Under the pieces are notes generated by a model that was not told the origin of the DNA, ran no database searches, and was given only the letters and a program-made list of their open reading frames with translations. From Reyranella sp. (GTDB taxonomy: Bacteria; Pseudomonadota; Alphaproteobacteria; Reyranellales; Reyranellaceae), in NCBI GenBank assembly GCA_029946105.1, contig JAQSDW010000235.1, positions 26,516-68,337 on the forward strand: 41,822 nt of DNA, in the 5' to 3' direction. This document shows, piece by piece, positions 17,876-26,359 of the stretch (position 1 is its first letter; each line of letters opens with the position of its first letter). The position numbers and the translations under genes are program-made.

Positions 17876-19269
17876 AGCGCCTCGACCTCGACGGCACGCC
17901 CCGGCTCCGCGATGCGCCAGTAGAGCCGGCGCAGCAGGTTGGCCGCCGCCGTCAGGCGATAGGCCGCCGAGCCGCGCCAATCGTCGATCGGCTGGAAATC
18001 TTTTGGGACCGCATCGGCCGCGGCCTCGAAGGCCGCTTGCGCGAAAGGCTGGCCCTTCAGCGCCTGCTCGACGTTGCGCGCCCGCACGGGTGTTGAGGCC
18101 AGTCCGCCGAAGCCCGTGCGGACATCCTCGATGATGCCGTTCTTGATACGCAGGCGATAAGCGCCGGCAACGGTGGAAATATCCTGGTCTCGGCGCTTGC
18201 TGAGCTTGTCGCAGAAAAGGACCTCGCCCGGCCACAGGCGCGGCATCGAAATGCTCTGGATCACCTCATCGGAGGCAAGCGCCGTCTTGCGGTAGCCGAG
18301 GAAGAACTCATCCAGCGGCAGATCGCGCGCGCCGCGGCTTGAAACCAGTTTCAGGCTCGCTTCCAGCGCCAACAACACCGGCGGCATGTCGCCAATGGGC
18401 GAGGCCGTACCGATGTTGCCACCGATCGTGCCGAGGCTACGAATCTGCCGCGATCCCAGCCGCGCGAGATAGGTCCTGAGAACTGGATAGGCTGCGATCA
18501 GGATGGGCAGAGCGTCGGCATAGGTCGTGGCAGCGCCGATCGTGATCTGCTCCTTGTCTTCCGTGATCGCCGTAAGTTCCGGCACATGCGCCACGTGGAT
18601 CAGTGCTGCGGGCGGTTTGCGCAACCGGCTGGCCAGAAGACCGAGATCGGTAGCGCCTGCCACAAGCAGCATTTCTGGATGCTCTGCCCGCAACGTCAGC
18701 AGGTCGGCCAATGTGCGCGGTGCGAAGAAGCGCCCCTCGAAGACCGCCGACTGCGGGCGTTCCGGCGCCGAAGACACCGGTGCAACGGGCAGGGCCGCCA
18801 CCTTGGTCATCGCCTCGACGATCGGCCGGTAACCGGTGCAGCGGCAGAGATTACCGGCGAGCGCGTCGTGGATGGTCTCGGGGTCGGCCGCCTCGCCGCC
18901 GGCGGCAAAGGCATAGGCCGACATCACGAAGCCCGGGGTGCAGAAGCCGCACTGCGTCGCATCGGCTTCGGCCATCGCAACCTGCACGGCGTGCGGCGCG
19001 CTGTCCGGCCCGCGCAGCCCCTCGACGGTGCGCAGCGACCGGCCATCGACCTGGCCCAGCAGGGCAATGCAGGCGTTGACCGGCCGGCGGCGGCCATCGG
19101 CCAGCTCGAACACGACCGTGCAGGCGCCGCAGTCGCCCTCGGCGCAGCCTTCCTTGGTGCCGCGCAGGCCGCGGTGCTCGCGCAGCCAGTCGAGCAGCGT
19201 CGTCATCGGCGAGATGCCGGAGAGTTCGACCGGCTCGTCGTTGAGTGTGAAGCGAATATTATCCGCCAT
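17872..19269 (-). CDS. xdhA: XdhA, xanthine dehydrogenase FeS/FAD subunit
   Basis: 465 aa. The N-terminal plant-type 2Fe-2S domain has C42, C47, C50 and C67 (CAEGDCGAC...C). The second 2Fe-2S domain has C107/C110 (QCGFCTPG) and C142/C144 (LCRCTGYRP). An FAD-binding domain follows (about 180-350; LLVAGATDLGL, GTIGGNIGTASPIGDMPP), then a CO-dehydrogenase flavoprotein C-terminal domain. Electrons pass from the Mo site in XdhB through the clusters to FAD and NAD+. The ATG at 19269 has a weak ribosome-binding site. The gene diverges from the deacetylase-family operon across 77 bases that should hold both promoters. Confidence 0.93.
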   Translation of the reverse strand: MADNIRFTLNDEPVELSGISPMTTLLDWLREHRGLRGTKEGCAEGDCGACTVVFELADGRRRPVNACIALLGQVDGRSLRTVEGLRGPDSAPHAVQVAMAEADATQCGFCTPGFVMSAYAFAAGGEAADPETIHDALAGNLCRCTGYRPIVEAMTKVAALPVAPVSSAPERPQSAVFEGRFFAPRTLADLLTLRAEHPEMLLVAGATDLGLLASRLRKPPAALIHVAHVPELTAITEDKEQITIGAATTYADALPILIAAYPVLRTYLARLGSRQIRSLGTIGGNIGTASPIGDMPPVLLALEASLKLVSSRGARDLPLDEFFLGYRKTALASDEVIQSISMPRLWPGEVLFCDKLSKRRDQDISTVAGAYRLRIKNGIIEDVRTGFGGLASTPVRARNVEQALKGQPFAQAAFEAAADAVPKDFQPIDDWRGSAAYRLTAAANLLRRLYWRIAEPGRAVEVEAL

Positions 19270-19346
19270 GCGAACAGGATGCGGGGCGTTGAAGTGCGAC
19301 GCAACCCATGATGCACTCGACATGCCAAACGAAGGAAATTTCAGCC

Positions 19347-20246
19347 ATGGATCCATACCGCTACGGCTATTCGCCGGTCATCGAGCGACCGAAGCTCGCC
19401 TGGCCAAACGGCGCGCGTGTCGCGGTCTGGGTCTGCCCCAATATCGAGCACTACGAGTACGTTCCCGCCGAGGTTCGCGTCCGCAATCCGTGGCCGCGCA
19501 TGCCGCATCCCGACGTGCTGGGCTACGGCGGCCGCGACTACGGCAACCGGGTCGGGCTGTGGCGGATGTTCGAGGTTCTGGACAAGCACAGCGTGCGCTG
19601 CACGGTGTCGCTCTCCATGTCGGTGATCGAGATGTATCCCGAGATCCTGGAAGCCATGGAGGCTCGGCGCTGGGAGTACATGAGCCACGGCTATCTCAAC
19701 ACACGCTATCACTGGGGCTACAGAGAGGACGAAGAGCGGGCGGTCATCGAGCACAGCAAGGCCACGCACCTCAGGCTGACCGGCCGCAAGCTGCGCGGCT
19801 GGTTCTCGCCCGCCATCTCCAACACCTTCAACACGCCCGACCTCGTGAAGGAGGCGGGCCTGGAATACATCTGCGACTTCTATCACGACGACCAGCCGAC
19901 GCCGCTCGCGACCAAACACGGCCCGCTGATCCACGTGCCCTACACGATGGATCTCAACGACGCGCTGATCTACCGCCAGCCGGTCGAGGCCGAGGAATTC
20001 GCGCAGATGATCATCGACCATTTCGACACGGTCTATCGCGAGGGACCGGAAAACGGCCGCGTCATGTGCATCGCGCTCCATCCCTACATGATGGGCGCGC
20101 CGCATCGCCTGAAACATCTCGATCGTGCGCTCGCCTACATCCGCAAGCACAAGGATGCCTGGGTCTGCACAGCCGAGGAGATTCTCGATCACTACGTGGC
20201 CAACGGGCTAAAACCCTACCAGCAGCATCTCGGGAAGGAGGCGTGA
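19347..20246 (+). CDS. Polysaccharide deacetylase family protein, PuuE/allantoinase-like
   Basis: 299 aa of the NodB-homology (carbohydrate esterase 4) fold. Recognisable segments are the YGNRVGLWRMFEVLDKHSVRCTVSL core, SHGYLNTR with H114, RGWFSPAISNT (about 150-160), CDFYHDDQP and LHPYMMG with H245. The overall pattern resembles the metal-independent allantoinase PuuE more than true chitin/peptidoglycan deacetylases, and no secretion signal is present, consistent with a cytoplasmic enzyme. The adjacent xdhAB makes a purine/ureide role plausible, but substrate is not proven. AAGGAA lies about 9 bases before the ATG. Confidence 0.72.
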   Translation: MDPYRYGYSPVIERPKLAWPNGARVAVWVCPNIEHYEYVPAEVRVRNPWPRMPHPDVLGYGGRDYGNRVGLWRMFEVLDKHSVRCTVSLSMSVIEMYPEILEAMEARRWEYMSHGYLNTRYHWGYREDEERAVIEHSKATHLRLTGRKLRGWFSPAISNTFNTPDLVKEAGLEYICDFYHDDQPTPLATKHGPLIHVPYTMDLNDALIYRQPVEAEEFAQMIIDHFDTVYREGPENGRVMCIALHPYMMGAPHRLKHLDRALAYIRKHKDAWVCTAEEILDHYVANGLKPYQQHLGKEA

Positions 20247-20247
20247 C

Positions 20248-21195
20248 ATGACCACCTCTCCCAAGGACAACGCCCCCAAGAGCAACGCCCCGAAGAACCC
20301 GCCGCCGCTGCCCGCCGGGATGGATAATCCCTGGTACGACTATGCGCCGTATCCGAAGCGGCCGCGGCTCACCTGGCCCAGGAACGCACGCGTCGCCTGG
20401 TCGGTGCTGCTGCATCTCGAATACTGGGAACTGGTTCCCGACGAGGCGAGCGTCCGGGACCCGCGCCATGTCGGCGAGTTCGGCAGTTTTACGCCCGACT
20501 ACCGCACCTGGACCCAGCGCGATTACGGCAACCGGGTCGGCATCTTTCGTGTGCTCGACGTGCTCGACCGCTACCAGATCCGGGCCGGCGTCGCGGTGAA
20601 TGCGATGGCAGCCGAGCGCTATCCGTATCTCATCGAGCAGTTCAAGAGACGCAACTACGAGTTCATCGCCCACGGCCATTCGGCCAACCGCATGATCTCC
20701 TCGAAGATGACCGAAGCCGAGGAGAAGGCCGAGATCGCCCAATCCCTCGCCGCGATCGAGAAGGCCGCGGGCACGCGGCCGACCGGCTGGCTGGGCCAGG
20801 ACTATGGCGAGAGCGAACGCACGCCGCAGCTCCTGGCCGACGCCGGCCTCGACTACGTGCTCGACTGGCCCAACGACGACCAACCCTATCCGATGAAGGT
20901 CGGCCGCAAGTTCGTCTCGATGCCCAACCAGCCGGAATGGGACGACGTGCAGCAGCTCTGGCTCCGGCGCATTCCCACGCCGCGCTATCCCGACATCGTG
21001 GGCGAGGCGTTCGAATTGCTGCACCACGAGGGCGGCCAGGTCTTCAACCTGGCGATCCATCCCTGGCTGATGGGCATGGCGCATCGCATAAAATACCTCG
21101 ACGAGGCACTGCGCCGGATCGAGCGCTTCGGCAACGTCTGGCAGGCCACGCCGGGCGAAATCGCCCGGCACTATGCCGACACGATGATGGGCTGA
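20248..21195 (+). CDS. Second polysaccharide deacetylase family protein (PuuE-like)
   Basis: 315 aa paralogue of the preceding gene, with a Lys/Pro-rich N-terminal extension (about 1-24). Shared landmarks are YGNRVGIFRVLDVLDRYQIRAG, AHGHSANR with H142/H144, GWLGQDYGES, LDWPNDDQP and IHPWLMG. It starts one base after the preceding stop with a strong AAGGAGG site, so the pair is co-translated. Sequence divergence from the first copy suggests a different substrate or a heteromeric role. Cytoplasmic: no signal peptide seen. Confidence 0.7.
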   Translation: MTTSPKDNAPKSNAPKNPPPLPAGMDNPWYDYAPYPKRPRLTWPRNARVAWSVLLHLEYWELVPDEASVRDPRHVGEFGSFTPDYRTWTQRDYGNRVGIFRVLDVLDRYQIRAGVAVNAMAAERYPYLIEQFKRRNYEFIAHGHSANRMISSKMTEAEEKAEIAQSLAAIEKAAGTRPTGWLGQDYGESERTPQLLADAGLDYVLDWPNDDQPYPMKVGRKFVSMPNQPEWDDVQQLWLRRIPTPRYPDIVGEAFELLHHEGGQVFNLAIHPWLMGMAHRIKYLDEALRRIERFGNVWQATPGEIARHYADTMMG

Positions 21196-21200
21196 CGCAG

Positions 21201-22532
21201 GTGGCCGCCTTCTGGCTCGACACGCTCGCCAACTTCCTCGTGGGCTTCCGCTTCGAGGCGCTGAAACCCGCCACGGTCGAGCAGACCTCCTACGTGATCC
21301 TCGACACGATGGGCGCCATCGCCGGCGGCGCCGCCGAGCCCGAGATGCAGGCGCTGACGGCGAAGCTCACCGTCAGCCCGGTGGGCGAGGCCTCGGTGAT
21401 CGGCACGGGCAAGAAGGCGGTGTCCGCCGCGGCCGCCTTCCTGAACGGCACGGCCGGCACCTTCCTCGAAATGGACGAAGGCAACCGCTTCGCCAAGGGC
21501 CATCCCTCCATTCACGTCCTGCCCGCCCTGTGGGCGCTGGCCGAGATTCGCGGCCTCAGCGGCCGGGCTGTGATGGAGGCGCTGGTGCTGGGTTACGAGG
21601 TCGGCGCCCGCATCGGCATTGCCGCGGCGATGCGGCCCGACATGCATCCGCACGGCACCTGGGGCACGGTCGGCGCCGCGGCAGCCGTCGCCAAGCTCCT
21701 GGGCTACGACTCGGCCAGGATGCGCGAGACGATCAACGTCGCCTCCTCGCTGACGCTCGCCACCTCCAAGCGCACCATGCTGGAGGGCGGCACGGTACGG
21801 AACGCCTATGCCGGCATCGCCAACCGCATGGCCCTGATGGCGATCGACCTCGTCGAAGCAGGCTTCATCGGCGAGCGCGACGGACTCTCTAGCGTGTTCG
21901 GCCATGTCGTGTCGGAGAAATTCGATACCGCGAAGATGGTCGAAGGGCTTGGCCACGGTTGGCAGATCGACCAGAACTATTTCAAGCTCCATTCCTGTTG
22001 CCGCTACAATCACGGCGCGCTCGATGCCCTCGACAATCTGCTGGCCAGGGAAGCGATCGCCGCCGACGCGATCGAGCGGATCGATGTGGCGAGTTACCTC
22101 TATGCCGCCGAACTCGACGACCAGGCGCCGCGCAACACGTTGGGGGCCAAGTTCTCCGTGCCCTTCGCGGTGGCCACCCGGCTGGTGCGCGGCTCCTCCG
22201 CCGTCGAGAATTTCACCTGGGATGCCGTGCGCGACGAGCGCGTCCAGGCACTGGCCAAGCGCGTGTTCGTCACCGAGGACAAGGCGATGACGGCTCGCCT
22301 GCCGCAATTCCGGCCGGCGCGGATCGACCTCAGGCTGCACGACGGCCGCACGCTCGGCGCCGCCGTCGAGGCCAATCGCGGCGACGATCAGGCGCCCTAT
22401 TCGCGCGACGAGCTCACGGCCAAGTATTTCTCGCTGGCGGAACGCGTGTGGCTGCGCGGCACGGCTGACGACGTCCGGAAAAAGATCCTGGATCTGGCCA
22501 CGCTGAAAGACGTCTCGATCGTCCTCGCCTAG
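21201..22532 (+). CDS. MmgE/PrpD family protein
   Basis: 443 aa of the MmgE/PrpD fold (2-methylcitrate dehydratase, iminodisuccinate epimerase and cis-aconitate decarboxylase belong here). Typical segments: TSYVILDTMGAIAGG, FLNGTAGTFLEMDEGNRFAKGHPSIHVLPA, MHPHGTWGTVGAAAAVAKLLG and FKLHSCCRYNHGALDAL. I start at GTG 21201, the first plausible codon after the previous stop, giving a normal family length; its ribosome-binding site is weak. Co-transcribed with the two PuuE-like genes. The substrate cannot be told from the sequence. Confidence 0.85.
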   Translation: MAAFWLDTLANFLVGFRFEALKPATVEQTSYVILDTMGAIAGGAAEPEMQALTAKLTVSPVGEASVIGTGKKAVSAAAAFLNGTAGTFLEMDEGNRFAKGHPSIHVLPALWALAEIRGLSGRAVMEALVLGYEVGARIGIAAAMRPDMHPHGTWGTVGAAAAVAKLLGYDSARMRETINVASSLTLATSKRTMLEGGTVRNAYAGIANRMALMAIDLVEAGFIGERDGLSSVFGHVVSEKFDTAKMVEGLGHGWQIDQNYFKLHSCCRYNHGALDALDNLLAREAIAADAIERIDVASYLYAAELDDQAPRNTLGAKFSVPFAVATRLVRGSSAVENFTWDAVRDERVQALAKRVFVTEDKAMTARLPQFRPARIDLRLHDGRTLGAAVEANRGDDQAPYSRDELTAKYFSLAERVWLRGTADDVRKKILDLATLKDVSIVLA

Positions 22533-22600
22533 ACCGACAAGTCCTGCCAAAAGTCCTGGCTTGAAAATCAGCCCTCCGCACGCCGAAGAGCCAATAGCGA

Positions 22601-22615
22601 CGGGCTTTTCGCCCG
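22601..22615 (+). terminator. Possible terminator after the deacetylase-MmgE/PrpD operon
   Basis: Hairpin CGGGC-TTTTC-GCCCG, 68 bases after the stop codon, followed by ATATTT. The stem is only 5 bp, so strength is uncertain. Confidence 0.3.
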
Positions 22616-22954
22616 ATATTTGTGGACACCTGAATGTAACGCGTGTTGTCCACGACCCTGTCCGGGACTCCGGGATAAGCCTGACTCCCTTGGCTTTTAC
22701 GCGACTCCCGGTTTCTTCATTTGCACGAACCCCGGCGCGCCTGTTTCCCAGGCGTCGTTAGGTGTCTGTTCCGGCATCGTTATTCGGCGCGCGGTTGAGA
22801 CGGGGTTGTTCTTGGGACTGTCCACGGGTCAGGACCCGCAGCGGCTGCACCAGGCCAGAAGGCGAACCCGCGGGCGTGCCGCGGGCAGGTCGTGCCGACA
22901 TGAAAAAGGCCACCGCGGTCCACGCGTCAGCCTATAGAGAAATCATACCATAAC

Positions 22955-23004
22955 CTGCTGAACCTGAAGTTCATGACTGCGTGAGCAAGTGCTGGCAATG
23001 CAGG
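22955..23004. repeat. Dispersed repeat, copy A
   Basis: Contains CTGCTGAACCTG (22955-22966), a 12-base variable part, GCGTGAGCAA (22979-22988) and TGCTGGCA (22990-22997). The same blocks, in the same order and spacing, occur at 38756-38804. The conserved edges with a variable middle suggest a recurring intergenic element. Confidence 0.7.
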
Positions 23005-23136
23005 CACTAGCCGCGACTGGCCCCGCCCGGCGTCATTCCCTATGATCGTGCCCAACGATAGAAGAATGCAGGGACCCCGCCGCGCGGCGCAGGAGTCCTT
23101 CCGCCGGAGGACGGATGTGCGAGAGATGAGCTGTCG

Positions 23137-23661
23137 ATGAAGGGTGTCGTTCTCCTCGCCCAGCTTGCCACGGTAGCGCTGGCCGCCCTGGCCCTGTGGT
23201 CGATCCGCCACGAACTCAGCGAAAAGGCCACCACGCGCGGCGCGTGGGCGGTGACGCCGGCGCTGGCGATCGTCGTGGCGGCGGTGTTGCTGATCGTGTC
23301 ACCGGGCAAACGGTACGAACTATGGGTCGCCGCCATCGCGGTCGGCCTCGCCCTCGGGGCGTTCGCGGGCGTGTTCCTGAAGATCAACCAGGATATCGGA
23401 CAGAGGCTGCTGCGCGTGCCCCGCACCTGGGATGGCGCCGTGGTGGCCGCCCTGTTGCTGCTGCTGACGCTGGCCCGGGTCGTGACCTCCTACCTGATGG
23501 CACGCGAGTCGGGCAAGTTCGGCGTGCTGGGGGCCGCAGCGGTGTTTCTGGCCGCCTACCTTGCCGCCCGCTACCTCGTCGCACGCTTTTACAAGGCGCC
23601 ACGCGCGATCCATCTGGACATGATCCGGGGCAGCAACCCGAACAGGACCCTCGTCGCCTGA
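23137..23661 (+). CDS. Integral membrane protein, five predicted helices
   Basis: 174 aa, not assigned with confidence. Five hydrophobic helices at about 4-23, 35-56, 59-81, 98-119 and 128-151, with a basic loop INQDIGQRLLRVPRTWDG between helices 3 and 4 and a basic tail. A distant similarity to CcdC/DUF1453-type proteins came to mind but could not be confirmed. Ribosome-binding site weak. Convergent with the flavoprotein gene 34 bases downstream. Confidence 0.7.
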   Translation: MKGVVLLAQLATVALAALALWSIRHELSEKATTRGAWAVTPALAIVVAAVLLIVSPGKRYELWVAAIAVGLALGAFAGVFLKINQDIGQRLLRVPRTWDGAVVAALLLLLTLARVVTSYLMARESGKFGVLGAAAVFLAAYLAARYLVARFYKAPRAIHLDMIRGSNPNRTLVA

Positions 23662-23695
23662 TCGGACGCCGGCGGCTGACACGGCAAGATACGTT

Positions 23696-24844
23696 CTAGA
23701 TCGCCTCGCCCGCGACCCAGCCGCTCGACCAGGCCCACTGGAAATTGTAGCCACCCAGCCAGCCGGTGACGTCGACCGCCTCGCCGATGGCGTAGAGGCC
23801 CGGCACTTTCTTGGCCTCCATTGTCTTCGATGAGAGTTCGGCGGTGTCGATGCCGCCCACGGTCACTTCGGCCTTGGCGTAGCCTTCGGTGCCGGTTGGC
23901 GTGATGTGCCAGCTCTTGAGTTCAGCCGCCAACGCCTCGAGCTCCTTGTCGCGCCGCTCGCCGATCACGCCCTCGGGCGCCAGCGCCTGGGCGAGACGAT
24001 CGGGCATGAGGTCGCCCACGATGTTGCGCAGCTCGGCCTTGGGTCGGAGCTGCTTGCGGCCCTTCAGGAAGGTCGCCGCATCGCGTTCCGGCAACAGGTC
24101 GATCGCGAGCTCCTGGCCCGGACGCCAGTAGGACGAGATCTGCAGGATCGCCGGCCCTGAAAGACCACGATGGGTGAACAGCATGGCCTCGCGGAAGCGC
24201 GTGCGGCCCAAGCTGGCCACAACGTCGAGCGACACGCCGGCGATATCCGGCACGCGGGCCGTGAACGGCACCAGGCCCGGCCGCGTCTCGGCGATCGCAA
24301 GCCCGAAGCGGCGTGCCGTATCGTGCGCGAAGCTGGAGGCGCCCATCTTGGGAATGGAAAGCCCGCCGGTGGCCAGCACGACGGATGCGGCATCGAAGTC
24401 GCCGTGATCGGTACGCACCGCGAAGCGATCGGACTTCTCGATGCCCGTGATGCGATGCGCCACCCGGACATCGACGCCCACTGCGTCGGCCTCGGCCAGC
24501 AGCATGGAAACGATCTGCCGGGCCGAGCCGTCGCAGAAGAGCTGGCCCAGCGTCTTTTCGTGCCAGGCGATGCCGTGCTTCTCGACCAGGGCGATGAAAT
24601 CGTGCTGCGTGTAACGGGCCAGCGCCGACTTGCAGAAATGCGGATTGGCCGACAGGAACGCCTCGGGGCGACTGTCGCGGTTGGTGAAGTTGCAGCGCCC
24701 GCCGCCCGAGATCAGGATCTTCTTGCCGACCTTCTCGGCATGATCGAGCAGCAGCACACGGCGCCCGCGCTGGCCGGCGCGGATGGCGCACATCAGGCCG
24801 GCAGCGCCGGCGCCTGCAATGACGACATCGAAGGTCTGGGACAT
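23696..24844 (-). CDS. YhiN/HI0933-family FAD-binding oxidoreductase
   Basis: 382 aa flavoprotein. The N-terminal Rossmann motif is VVIAGAGAAGLMCA (G11, G13, G16). The family signature GKKILISGGGRCNFTN (40-55), the mid-protein VLATGGLSIPKMGASSFAHDTAR and the C-terminal GEAVDVTGWLGGYNFQWAWSSGWVAGEAI are all diagnostic of the HI0933/YhiN family (annotated as aminoacetone oxidase-like or BaiN/RdsA-like). Physiological substrate uncertain. Single gene; upstream lies a palindromic repeat element rather than another coding region. Confidence 0.88.
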   Translation of the reverse strand: MSQTFDVVIAGAGAAGLMCAIRAGQRGRRVLLLDHAEKVGKKILISGGGRCNFTNRDSRPEAFLSANPHFCKSALARYTQHDFIALVEKHGIAWHEKTLGQLFCDGSARQIVSMLLAEADAVGVDVRVAHRITGIEKSDRFAVRTDHGDFDAASVVLATGGLSIPKMGASSFAHDTARRFGLAIAETRPGLVPFTARVPDIAGVSLDVVASLGRTRFREAMLFTHRGLSGPAILQISSYWRPGQELAIDLLPERDAATFLKGRKQLRPKAELRNIVGDLMPDRLAQALAPEGVIGERRDKELEALAAELKSWHITPTGTEGYAKAEVTVGGIDTAELSSKTMEAKKVPGLYAIGEAVDVTGWLGGYNFQWAWSSGWVAGEAI

Positions 24845-24854
24845 CGAAAGTCTT

Positions 24855-24930
24855 ATGCTCTTCCGGACCGCGCGCGTCTCGCGCGCTCATGATCATGAGC
24901 GGGCCAGAGGCCCGCGGTCCGCATGAGCAT
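24855..24930. repeat. Palindromic intergenic repeat element (REP-like)
   Basis: Outer arms 24855-24872 and 24913-24930 are inverted repeats with about 15 of 18 matches (shared ends ATGCTC and CGGACCGCG). Inside are GCGCGC-GTCTC-GCGCGC, the self-complementary TCATGATCATGA, and the hairpin GCGGGCC-AGA-GGCCCGC (24899-24915). TGATCATGAGCG at 24890-24901 also occurs at 3-14, again followed by a GCG hairpin, which supports a dispersed family. Confidence 0.65.
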
Positions 24931-24965
24931 GACGACCGACCGCTTGGCCAGCGAAGTCGGACGGC

Positions 24966-25346
24966 TCACGCCAGCGCCGTTCTCATGATCCACATTGCCA
25001 GGGCCAGACCGGCGATCGCGCCGGCCACCGAGCCACCGACGTAGAGCGCGGCCATCAGATGTTCGTGGCGCTCCCACAGCAGCATCGCGTCGAGCGAGAA
25101 AGCCGAGAAGGTCGTGAAGCCACCCATGATTCCGGTGGCGAGGAAGAGACGAAGATGGCCCGCCGCGCCCAGCCGTTCGGCGAACCAGCCGGTAACCAGG
25201 CCCATGACGATCGACCCCAGAATGTTGATGACGAGCGTGTGCCAGGGAAAGTGCGAGCCCAGCAGCCGCGCCACCCAGATGTTCATGCCGTGCCGCGCCG
25301 CGCCGCCGATACCGGCGCCCACGAACACCACGAGATAGGACATCAT
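24966..25346 (-). CDS. crcB: CrcB/Fluc fluoride ion channel
   Basis: 126 aa, four membrane helices, the normal Fluc size. Conserved elements are GGAARHG (14-20), N41 in VINILGSIVMG and the central GIMGGFTTFSAFS (72-84; the GGxTTF break binds the structural Na+). Fluc dimers export fluoride. Three consecutive ATGs (25349, 25346, 25343) follow GGAGG with spacers of 3, 6 and 9 bases; I chose the middle one. The start overlaps the P1 peptidase stop, so it is translated with that gene. No fluoride riboswitch is possible directly upstream because the space is coding. Confidence 0.93.
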   Translation of the reverse strand: MMSYLVVFVGAGIGGAARHGMNIWVARLLGSHFPWHTLVINILGSIVMGLVTGWFAERLGAAGHLRLFLATGIMGGFTTFSAFSLDAMLLWERHEHLMAALYVGGSVAGAIAGLALAMWIMRTALA

Positions 25347-26359
25347 CATCGGCCTCCGAAGCGCGTCTTCCAGTCGGGCACCGCGTTGGCGAAGGGCAAC
25401 GACGTCGCCTCGTAGACGCCGCGCGCTACGGCGCGGGCCAGGCAATCGGCGGCGATGGTGCCCAGCTCCGTCAGGATCGGCGGATCGCCGCCGCGGCCCG
25501 CCTTGCCGGTCGCGGCGGCAAACACCGTGTCGCCGTCGTTGGGCGCATGCACCGGTCGCAGCGACCTGGAGAGGCCGTCGTTCGCCATGATGGCCAGCCG
25601 CTTGCACTCCGCCTTGGTGAGCGCTGCATCGGTCGCGACCAACGCGATGGTGGTGGCCGTCGCAGGCAGCGGTAGTCCCTTGAAGCGCATCCTGAGCGCG
25701 TCGTCGGGCAGCTTGGCCGGCCATCCCAGGCCGCCGAACTCCGCCCGCTGCTCGTAGGCGCCCGCCCAGAAATGCGGGCCGGTGCCGATGGTGGCCGAGC
25801 CCACGGCGTTCACCGCGACCAGTGCGCCGACGATGAAACCCTGGCTGGTCCTGGCACTGGTCGACCCCAGTCCGCCCTTGAGGCCGGCGGTCGTGGCGCC
25901 GACGCCGGCGCCCGCCGTGCCCAATGCGAAATCGTGCGAAGCAACCAGCGCGGCGTCGCGGCCGAGGTCCCAGTAGGGCGGCTTCTTCGCCACCGGCTCG
26001 CGCATCCAGTCCTTCTCGCCGCCGTTGATCAGATCGAACAGGATCGCCTGCACGGCCACGGGAATGGCGAGACCGCCGAAGGTGCGCCCCTGCCCGCGCT
26101 GGCAGAGGACGGCCGAAGCACCTCCCGCCGCGTCGAGGCCATAGACCGAGCCACCCGACAGCACGACCGCATCGATCGCCTGCCCCACCATCTCGGGCTC
26201 GAGCGACGTCGCCATGCGATCACCCGGCGCGCCGCCCAGGGTCGACACGCTCGCAACAGCGCCGTGCTCGAAGATCGCCACGGTCGCGCCAGTCGCTGCG
26301 CGCATGTCCTGGGCGTTGCCGACCAGCACGCCCGGCACGTCGGTGATCAGATTCCTCAC
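25346..26359 (-). CDS. P1 family (DmpA/NylC-type) peptidase-like protein
   Basis: 337 aa of the self-processing peptidase family S58 (DmpA, BapA, NylC). Segments: ITDVPGVLVGNAQD, GGAPGDR (42-48), VVLSGGSVYGLDAAGG, GAGVGATTAGLKGGLGSTS and HAPNDGDTVFAAATG (271-285). In the related NylC the nucleophile is a Thr freed by cleavage after Asn; the matching place here appears to be A235-T236-T237, with Ala in place of Asn (my alignment by eye). GTG start at 26359 overlaps the stop of the upstream SDR gene as GTGA. Substrates of the family are N-terminal amino acid amides, beta-peptides or nylon oligomers. Confidence 0.85.
   Translation of the reverse strand: MRNLITDVPGVLVGNAQDMRAATGATVAIFEHGAVASVSTLGGAPGDRMATSLEPEMVGQAIDAVVLSGGSVYGLDAAGGASAVLCQRGQGRTFGGLAIPVAVQAILFDLINGGEKDWMREPVAKKPPYWDLGRDAALVASHDFALGTAGAGVGATTAGLKGGLGSTSARTSQGFIVGALVAVNAVGSATIGTGPHFWAGAYEQRAEFGGLGWPAKLPDDALRMRFKGLPLPATATTIALVATDAALTKAECKRLAIMANDGLSRSLRPVHAPNDGDTVFAAATGKAGRGGDPPILTELGTIAADCLARAVARGVYEATSLPFANAVPDWKTRFGGR

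Larger units (their letters stand above)
22533..23136. other. Gene-free stretch between the MmgE/PrpD gene and the small membrane protein gene
   Basis: No convincing coding sequence in 604 bases. A short hairpin CGGGC-TTTTC-GCCCG (22601-22615) followed by ATATTT may terminate the upstream operon. GTGGACA (22622-22628) and TGTCCAC (22647-22653) form an inverted repeat. One copy of a dispersed repeat lies at 22955-23004. Composition is less strongly codon-structured than in the flanking genes. No tRNA was recognised. Confidence 0.5.

Noticed and set aside
22414..22653. Minus-strand ORF with a moderately protein-like start, reaching into the MmgE/PrpD gene
   Set aside because: Most of it is antisense to a confident gene, there is no ribosome-binding site, and no domain is recognisable.
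22533..23136. Prophage or integration site in the gene-free stretch
   Set aside because: No integrase, tRNA or direct-repeat att pair was seen; only a small inverted repeat and the dispersed element.
25347..25420. Fluoride riboswitch before crcB
   Set aside because: The sequence is the coding 3' end of the P1 peptidase gene and shows no recognisable riboswitch core.
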